This document shows positions 1 through 4,400 of a DNA stretch of 7,711 nt, piece after piece. The position numbers and the translations under genes are program-made. The stretch's first letter is position 1. Every line of letters begins with the position of its first letter. This stretch comes from Thermoplasmatales archaeon ex4484_6. GTDB lineage: Archaea; Thermoplasmatota; Penumbrarchaeia; Penumbrarchaeales; Penumbrarchaeaceae. The notes beneath the pieces were generated by a model. It did no database searches, had not been told where the DNA came from, and worked only from the letters and a program-made list of their open reading frames with translations. The stretch lies in the NCBI GenBank assembly GCA_002254385.1, contig NJDO01000087.1, positions 1-7,711 of the forward strand, given 5' to 3'.

Positions 1-1219
1 CTCCCCACCAGAGCATTATGATGGTCGTCCACCAGTCCCAGATGGATATCTCGAGACCAACGGATATCGTTGACCAGGTAACGTTGAACCACAAGGACAT
101 GTTCCATATGTACTCGTTGTTGACCCCCTCGAAGGAATACCAATCGAAGTGGTTCAGACCCGAGTGTATCCTTCCTGGCATCGTCGGAAGTGTTCCCGTG
201 GCATTGTTCAGATCATTGGGAGCACCCGCGGTGTATGTATCCGAGAACGGGAAGTTATTCGACTCCCCTGTCCAGGATACCTCGAACTCGTAATCCACGT
301 AGAAATCATCCCTGTCAGGTGCTTCAGGTGTAACCCAGTAGCTATAGGAGACCCCAATATAGTACCAACCGTCCTCGGTGAGGCCTCCCGTCATCCCGTT
401 TGTATCCTCGACCCCGTGGGACTTGTCGGGAGTTCTGAAATTGGTGGTCCAGTTATCGGTATAGCTCCAGCCGTCATCCACTCCGTTATCGTACCAGAAT
501 TTGGCACCTCCAAGCTCCTCGAATCCCCAGAAAGGATCCATGTAGACTATGAAAACCGATATGAAATCAAGGATATCGGATCCGAACTCCGTGATCTGAC
601 CCTGGGCATCGACCTGATACTGGAGCTCGTAGAGGGTAACCTCGTCACTGCTGAAGGAATTCAGCTGGAACGTCACGTTCTGAAGGGCTCCGGGAACGTT
701 GGGATCGATTCCGGTGAACTCCATCTTGTACCAATCTATGTAATCTCCCCGGTCCCCCGTGGGATCGGTTGCGGGGTAGAAGAGATCGCCGGTCACAACT
801 TCCCCGTTCGAGGAGATCTTCGATCCGTTGAAGGGGTCGTCATTGTTGGATGTGTCCGACGCCCTTGTCGGTGCGGCCATGTCCATCGATCTCACCGGAT
901 GGAAACCATTGTTCCTGAGACTCTGCGACAGGTCCGTATCCACACCGGGGACCTTGACCCCGGAAAGCCTCGTGTCAAGGGTCGGGGTCCCTTCGAGCTC
1001 GGGAAGCTCGATCTTCTCGAAAGCCTTCCCCATCGTGGACGGGTCCACCTTCTCTATCTTGACATTGTCGGAATCCGTGATGAAGGGCGTATCGCCCTCG
1101 TTCACTACCTCCTCCTTTATCTTATCGTGCTGCACTCCCGCACCTACCAGTCCGACGGGCATTACCATTACCACCATCAGAAGCAGGGCAAGGAGAACGC
1201 TCTTTCCATCTGCATGCAT
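1..1219 (-). CDS. Secreted PPC-domain-like protein, 3' end cut by window edge
   Basis: The reading frame stays open for 406 codons from ATG 1219 to the left edge, with no stop, so the C-terminus is missing. Residues 1-27 look like a signal peptide: Lys6, a hydrophobic stretch at about 8-25, and a possible cleavage after VGA (25-27). Residues 30-120 are charged and of unknown fold. About 122-317 resembles a bacterial/archaeal pre-peptidase C-terminal (PPC) module, with an ND..F start at 126-130, IDWY at 161-164 and a closing YYIGVSYSYW. A second copy starts near 335 (NDLNNATG, then FDWYSF at 358-363) and runs off the window. Several N-glycosylation sequons occur (for example N181, N256, N339, N373, N379). 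PPC modules usually accompany secreted proteases or surface proteins, but no catalytic domain is visible here. The start is fixed by GGAGG 7 nt upstream. The secreted location is well supported; the molecular role is unknown. Confidence 0.8.
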   Translation of the reverse strand, partial: MHADGKSVLLALLLMVVMVMPVGLVGAGVQHDKIKEEVVNEGDTPFITDSDNVKIEKVDPSTMGKAFEKIELPELEGTPTLDTRLSGVKVPGVDTDLSQSLRNNGFHPVRSMDMAAPTRASDTSNNDDPFNGSKISSNGEVVTGDLFYPATDPTGDRGDYIDWYKMEFTGIDPNVPGALQNVTFQLNSFSSDEVTLYELQYQVDAQGQITEFGSDILDFISVFIVYMDPFWGFEELGGAKFWYDNGVDDGWSYTDNWTTNFRTPDKSHGVEDTNGMTGGLTEDGWYYIGVSYSYWVTPEAPDRDDFYVDYEFEVSWTGESNNFPFSDTYTAGAPNDLNNATGTLPTMPGRIHSGLNHFDWYSFEGVNNEYIWNMSLWFNVTWSTISVGLEISIWDWWTTIIMLWWG

Positions 1220-1222
1220 GCA
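1211..1222. repeat. TGCA tandem palindrome over the start codon
   Basis: TGCATGCATGCA is a perfect 12-bp palindrome and also three tandem TGCA units. It covers the start codon of the PPC-like gene. The same stretch, with the A at 1223, creates ATGs at 1223, 1219 and 1215 on the minus strand, one in each frame. The array is short and may be chance. Confidence 0.6.
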
Positions 1223-1226
1223 TTTT

Positions 1227-1231
1227 CCTCC
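1227..1231 (-). promoter_or_regulatory. Shine-Dalgarno site of the PPC-like gene
   Basis: GGAGG on the minus strand lies 7 nt before ATG 1219. Two other ATGs sit 4 nt either side of it, in the other two frames, and would give spacings of 3 and 11 nt. They open frames of only about 33 and 12 codons, so the spacing selects the middle ATG. Confidence 0.7.
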
Positions 1232-1254
1232 GTTTGTTATCGAGCCGAGATCTC

Positions 1255-1268
1255 AAGTATTTTTGCGG
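1255..1268 (-). promoter_or_regulatory. Possible BRE/TATA promoter of the PPC-like gene
   Basis: On the minus strand CCGCAAAAATACTT resembles an archaeal BRE plus TATA box. Transcription about 25 nt downstream would begin close to 1235, leaving a short leader that still holds the GGAGG site. A competing TTATAAAT lies further upstream at 1324-1317 and would give a leader of roughly 75 nt. The sequence alone cannot choose between them. Confidence 0.4.
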
Positions 1269-1322
1269 TCCATTCTTGGCTTCGCAGTGGCTCTTGAAGG
1301 GGCATCCGTTCTTTTCATTTAT

Positions 1323-1334
1323 AACCTTTAGATT
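1323..1334 (+). promoter_or_regulatory. Second AACCTTTA element, possible upstream promoter
   Basis: AACCTTTAGATT shares AACCTTTA with the proximal promoter of the MBL gene at 1399-1406. If active on the plus strand it would start RNA near 1350-1360 and give the MBL gene a leader of about 80 nt. The overlapping minus-strand TTATAAAT (1324-1317) may instead be the functional element, facing the PPC-like gene. The rest of 1220-1435 holds no gene that I can see. Confidence 0.25.
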
Positions 1335-1396
1335 CAGGGGGGTCATCATTTGCGTCACGTCATCCCCTGCTGTCAGCCATTCACCTTCCTTTCCGG

Positions 1397-1412
1397 GCAA
1401 CCTTTATTATTA
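1397..1412 (+). promoter_or_regulatory. BRE/TATA promoter of the MBL gene
   Basis: GCAACCTTTATTATTA fits an archaeal BRE (GCAACC) followed by a TATA box (TTTATTATT). The first 12 bases recur exactly at 2295-2306 before the next gene. The element starts 39 nt before ATG 1436, so transcription would begin within a few nucleotides of the start codon. No Shine-Dalgarno site lies at normal spacing: a GGTGAT at 1415-1420 is 15 nt away. The transcript is therefore probably leaderless. Confidence 0.6.
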
Positions 1413-1435
1413 CCGGTGATGTATGCGGTTATATC

Positions 1436-2239
1436 ATGGCCAAGTTGACCTTCCTCGGTACGGGGGGAGGCAGGTTCGTCACCCTCATGCAGGAACGGTC
1501 GACGGGGGGCCTCTACCTTGACGACGGGACCAGGGTCCACGTGGATCCCGGTCCGGGAGCACTGCACGCTTTGAGGAGGAACCTGATAGACCCGACAAGG
1601 ACCGACGCACTGTTGATATCCCACTGCCATCCGGACCATTACGCAAACGCCGAAACCCTCATCGAGGGCATGGTGACAGGTCACAAAGGGAAAAGAGGGA
1701 CCCTGATTGCACCGAGGTCCGTGCTGAAGGGGAGCGGGAGAATAGGTCCGGGCATCTCCAGGTACCATCAAGAGAAGCTCGGCAGGGTTCATCTCACCTC
1801 TCCCGGTGATGAATGGCTGCTCGGCAGGATCAAGGGAAGGACCACACCGTCGATGCATTCGGACCCTTACGCTGTCGGATTCAGATTCAACACCTCCTCC
1901 GGGGTCATCTCCTACGTGGCGGATACCGAACTGAGAAGGGAGATAATCGACGCCCACATGGGTGCAAGGGTCCTGATCCTTGCAACGACCCGGCCGCTGA
2001 GAGCAAGAATACCGCATCACCTGTCAACGGAGGATGCAGCCGTATTCGCCGAGAGGATCGAGCCGGAACTCTGCATTCTTACCCACCTGGGAAAGAGATT
2101 CCTTACCGACGGACCAACGCAGCAGGCGGAATGGATCAAGAACAGGACAGGGGTGCCCACGATCGCCGCAAACGACGACATGGTCATCCATATCTCCGAC
2201 GAACTGCAGGTTTCCCTCCCCCCTAGAAGGGAAGCCTGA
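1436..2239 (+). CDS. MBL-fold metallo-hydrolase (PhnP/RNase Z-like superfamily)
   Basis: This 267-residue protein is a complete metallo-beta-lactamase-fold hydrolase, probably cytosolic and binding two metal ions. Visible metal-ligand motifs, in order, are HCHPDH (63-68), the H-x-H-x-D-H signature; His141 in MHSDP; Asp163 in VADTE; and His217 in LTHLG. HHLSTEDA at 194-201 matches the conserved HLST/HLTxxDA-type segment near the C-terminus of this superfamily. The N-terminal TFLGTGGG (5-12) is the usual first strand. The pattern is closest to COG1235/COG1234-type proteins, which include the phosphodiesterase PhnP and tRNA-processing RNase Z. The RNase Z exosite arm is not evident and the physiological substrate cannot be read from the sequence. 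There is no signal peptide. Start ATG 1436 is supported by the promoter spacing. It is followed after 96 nt by a gene with its own promoter, so it is probably transcribed alone. Confidence 0.88.
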   Translation: MAKLTFLGTGGGRFVTLMQERSTGGLYLDDGTRVHVDPGPGALHALRRNLIDPTRTDALLISHCHPDHYANAETLIEGMVTGHKGKRGTLIAPRSVLKGSGRIGPGISRYHQEKLGRVHLTSPGDEWLLGRIKGRTTPSMHSDPYAVGFRFNTSSGVISYVADTELRREIIDAHMGARVLILATTRPLRARIPHHLSTEDAAVFAERIEPELCILTHLGKRFLTDGPTQQAEWIKNRTGVPTIAANDDMVIHISDELQVSLPPRREA

Positions 2240-2254
2240 TATCTATCCCTGTGT

Positions 2255-2271
2255 TTGACCCCGGGGTTCAA
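2255..2271. promoter_or_regulatory. GC-rich palindrome, possible operator or terminator
   Basis: TTGACCCCGGGGTTCAA is an inverted repeat with CCCCGGGG at the centre and TTGA/TTCAA flanks, imperfect by one base. It begins 15 nt after the MBL stop and ends 23 nt before the next promoter element. No T-run follows, which argues against a classic terminator. Its place just upstream of a promoter suits a dimeric regulator site. The function is inferred from position only. Confidence 0.3.
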
Positions 2272-2294
2272 TAATATTCAATACAATCCATACC

Positions 2295-2306
2295 GCAACC
2301 TTTATT
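2295..2306 (+). promoter_or_regulatory. BRE/TATA promoter of the unknown protein-lipase pair
   Basis: GCAACCTTTATT is identical over 12 bases to the promoter of the MBL gene. It begins 41 nt before ATG 2336, against 39 nt at the other copy. The alternative ATG at 2315 lies only 9 nt after the box and would precede the expected RNA start, so the promoter decides in favour of 2336. Confidence 0.6.
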
Positions 2307-2335
2307 GAACAAGAATGATTAGCAGGCCCGATAAC

Positions 2336-3214
2336 ATGAACGAAGAGGAATACATGTTGGAAGAAATGAGAAAACAGCTGGTCTTCCTGTTCAATCTCAA
2401 GGATTCCCTTAAGGACCTGGATGACAGAATAAGGAACACGGCTCTCTTCCTTGCCAGGGATGACCTTGCGGAAAGACACAGGGAGATAGAGGACTGGGAC
2501 GTTGTCCTTCGGCCCGACGAGGCGGCCATTTCCGGCATGGTGGACGGAAAGGTGGAGGTTGCCGCAAGGGTGAGGACCATGAGCCTCCACGGAAAGAGCA
2601 GCTTCGGGGGAAGACAGGGAGAGGCCATGAAGCGGAATCTCGAAAGGATCATGTCCGAGAAGGCAGAGTTCAAGTACCTCTACCTGCTGGATCCCTGGAC
2701 GGCGCACATCGTCAAGGAAGCATTCCACCCGTCCAACGTATCCATTCTCCCGATCCTCAAGGACGATATTTCCCCGGTAATGAGGAAAACGACCCGCGCA
2801 GCCGAGGACACGGAAGGCAGCTTCATGGAACCTCCCGGCCAGATGGTGGAGGATATCATCACCCAGGAGGAGTTCCCCGAGGACAGGACCATAGTTTGCC
2901 CCATATCGAGGACATCCATAAGACAGGGGTTCCTCTACATTCCCAAGGACAAGGGGCATCTCCTCAAAGAGGGGGCCGTGAAGATATGGATAAGAAAGGA
3001 TGCCTCCCTGACGTCCAAATGCATGATATCACGGACCGGTGGGGTCAGGATCGGCGGGGGGCTCACCAAATGGTTCAGGTCGATCGGCCTGAAACCCGAT
3101 GATGAACTCATAATGGGCCATCAGGATGATGGCTCCCTTCTTGTCCTCATGATAAGAAGGACCCAGCCCTTCACGGGTTCCCCACCCGTGGTAGAGACCG
3201 TCAAATGGAACTGA
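2336..3214 (+). CDS. Unknown 292-residue protein, possible C-terminal pseudobarrel
   Basis: I do not recognise this protein as a named family. Residues 1-60 are rich in Glu, Lys, Leu and Arg and look helical, perhaps coiled-coil. Residues 60-180 are mixed, with a hydrophobic segment YLYLLDPW (114-121). Residues 185-275 look like one beta-rich domain: CPISRTSIRQGFLYIPK (188-204), then KIWIRKD (216-222), then RIGGGLTKWF (238-247) and GLKPDDELIM (251-260). This order resembles B3 or AbrB-type DNA-binding pseudobarrels, where a strand, a G-rich turn, W/F and a GD-like turn follow each other; that is a resemblance, not a proven match. There is no signal peptide or membrane helix, so it is probably cytosolic. 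The start is ATG 2336 from promoter spacing; an in-frame ATG at 2315 would add 7 residues. No Shine-Dalgarno site is visible. The lipase gene follows after 37 nt and probably shares the transcript. Confidence 0.72.
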   Translation: MNEEEYMLEEMRKQLVFLFNLKDSLKDLDDRIRNTALFLARDDLAERHREIEDWDVVLRPDEAAISGMVDGKVEVAARVRTMSLHGKSSFGGRQGEAMKRNLERIMSEKAEFKYLYLLDPWTAHIVKEAFHPSNVSILPILKDDISPVMRKTTRAAEDTEGSFMEPPGQMVEDIITQEEFPEDRTIVCPISRTSIRQGFLYIPKDKGHLLKEGAVKIWIRKDASLTSKCMISRTGGVRIGGGLTKWFRSIGLKPDDELIMGHQDDGSLLVLMIRRTQPFTGSPPVVETVKWN

Positions 3215-3239
3215 TCCCGACGGATACGATCCATTGATG

Positions 3240-3248
3240 GGAAGTGAT
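3240..3248 (+). promoter_or_regulatory. Extended Shine-Dalgarno site of the patatin-like gene
   Basis: GGAAGTGAT matches 8 of 9 bases of GGAGGTGAT, the complement of the archaeal 16S rRNA 3' tail. Its core GGAAG ends 7 nt before ATG 3252, the same spacing as in the PPC-like gene. Upstream in-frame candidates TTG 3234 and ATG 3237 have no comparable site. Confidence 0.6.
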
Positions 3249-3251
3249 CCC

Positions 3252-4373
3252 ATGAGAAGGTTCACAAAAGGCACCAGAGACAGACTCGAGAGGATCGAGG
3301 AGGGGCTGGTCCGGTTGTCCCGCGACCCGGATTTCAAGATCAGCTCCGACGAGCACGAGAATGTTTGCGACATTGTTTTCGCAGGAGGAGGAGCGAAGGG
3401 GGTCGCTCAGATAGGGGCCCTGTGGGCTTTTGATAAGCTGGGAATCAGGATCAAAAGGCTCGCGGGAACCTCCGCGGGTGCCATCAATGCATCACTGGTG
3501 GCCGCAGGTTACAGCACCGATGAGCTCTGCGAAGAGATGCTGGACCTTGACTTCATGCAGCTTCGGGACGGCTTCTGGGATCAGCGCCTGCCCAAGATGG
3601 CAAGGATAATAGCCGTATCATCCTCCTACGGCATGTACAAGGGGGATAATTTCCAGAAATGGCTTGAGGAGAAGCTTGTCGAAAAGGAGGCGAATACCTT
3701 CGGAAGGCTTCCCCTGCATGCAGCTGGAATGCTTGCGGAACTGGACCGGAAGGACTCTCCGAGACTGCAGATAATGGCATCCGACATCACGCATTCATGC
3801 GAGATACTGATGCCCCGGGATCTGGTCCTGGACAGGTACGGTAATCTAAGGGCCCCGAGCTTCCCCGTGGCGGCAGCCGTAAGGATGTCCATATCCGTTC
3901 CCTTCTTCTTCACACCTTACAGGCTTCACCATTCCCTGATAGTGGATGGCGCCTTTGCCTCCAATCTGCCCCTCGAGACATTTGACAGGAAGGACCCGGA
4001 AGAGGTTAGATGGCCCACCTTCGGGATGAACCTCGTCTCGGACCCGTCCCCCCCGATGGATACGGGGGACCTGTTCCACTTCGGTCTTGCGGTATTCGAT
4101 ACAATGCGGTACGGCCAGTCCAAGATGTCCTACATGGAGTACCCCACCCGCATCTGCAGACTGTTCGACATCCCCACGGGGGACGTGAGAACCCTGGATT
4201 TCGGTATAACCAGGCAGCATAAGGAGAGACTGTTCGTCAATGGAGCATTGACGGTCCTCAAGACCCTGAAGGGTGAGGACGGTGCGGGTATCCGGAGGAT
4301 ATGGAACTTCGATACATACATCAAACTGAGAAAGAGATGGAGCTTCCCGCCGATGGACGAGCCCTTCCTCTGA
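3252..4373 (+). CDS. Patatin-like phospholipase (acyl hydrolase)
   Basis: This 373-residue protein has every hallmark of the patatin-like lipases, which release fatty acids from phospholipids or other acyl esters through a Ser-Asp dyad. The oxyanion loop is GGGAKG (45-50). The nucleophile is Ser74 in GTSAGA, a G-x-S-x-G elbow. The catalytic aspartate is Asp232 in VDGA, followed by the usual N-L-P turn. The length is normal for a single-domain family member and the reading frame is intact. There is no signal peptide or membrane helix, so it probably acts at the inner face of the membrane or on internal lipids. Archaeal lipids are ether-linked, so the true acyl substrate is unclear. The start is set by the 9-base Shine-Dalgarno match; starting at ATG 3237 would add five residues. 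It lies 37 nt after the unknown gene, with no promoter between them, and converges on the peptidase gene. Confidence 0.92.
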   Translation: MRRFTKGTRDRLERIEEGLVRLSRDPDFKISSDEHENVCDIVFAGGGAKGVAQIGALWAFDKLGIRIKRLAGTSAGAINASLVAAGYSTDELCEEMLDLDFMQLRDGFWDQRLPKMARIIAVSSSYGMYKGDNFQKWLEEKLVEKEANTFGRLPLHAAGMLAELDRKDSPRLQIMASDITHSCEILMPRDLVLDRYGNLRAPSFPVAAAVRMSISVPFFFTPYRLHHSLIVDGAFASNLPLETFDRKDPEEVRWPTFGMNLVSDPSPPMDTGDLFHFGLAVFDTMRYGQSKMSYMEYPTRICRLFDIPTGDVRTLDFGITRQHKERLFVNGALTVLKTLKGEDGAGIRRIWNFDTYIKLRKRWSFPPMDEPFL

Positions 4374-4374
4374 A

Positions 4375-4388
4375 TCTTCCTGGGAAGA
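4375..4388. terminator. Small inverted repeat in the convergent gap
   Basis: TCTTCCTGGGAAGA is a perfect inverted repeat with six-base arms around TG. It lies in the 27-bp gap between the convergent stop codons at 4371-4373 and 4401-4403. It could form a short hairpin in either RNA. Neither side has a clear T-run, so a terminator role is weakly supported. Confidence 0.25.
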
Positions 4389-4400
4389 CGCGAGACTCTT

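Noticed and set aside
149..1297. Long plus-strand open frame of 382 codons
   Set aside because: It lies antisense to the PPC-like gene. The minus strand has a signal peptide, a well-placed Shine-Dalgarno site and PPC-like motifs, while this frame has no recognisable domain or start signal.
1436..2239. Assignment of the MBL protein as RNase Z (rnz)
   Set aside because: The metal-ligand motifs are shared across the superfamily and no RNase Z exosite arm is evident, so a gene symbol would be overreach.
2315..2335. ATG 2315 as the start of the unknown protein
   Set aside because: It is only 9 nt downstream of the promoter box, upstream of the expected RNA start, and has no ribosome site.
1373..2959. 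Minus-strand open frames of 215 and 238 codons opposite the MBL and unknown genes
   Set aside because: They are shadows of plus-strand genes that have motifs and promoters. Their translations show no domain and they lack start signals.
3234..3251. TTG 3234 or ATG 3237 as the start of the patatin-like lipase
   Set aside because: ATG 3252 has a near-perfect 9-base Shine-Dalgarno match at 7-nt spacing; the upstream codons have none. ATG 3237 cannot be fully excluded.
2336..4373. The pair as a CBASS operon
   Set aside because: The upstream protein shows no nucleotidyltransferase motif and no Cap2/Cap3-like genes are present. The patatin domain alone is not diagnostic.
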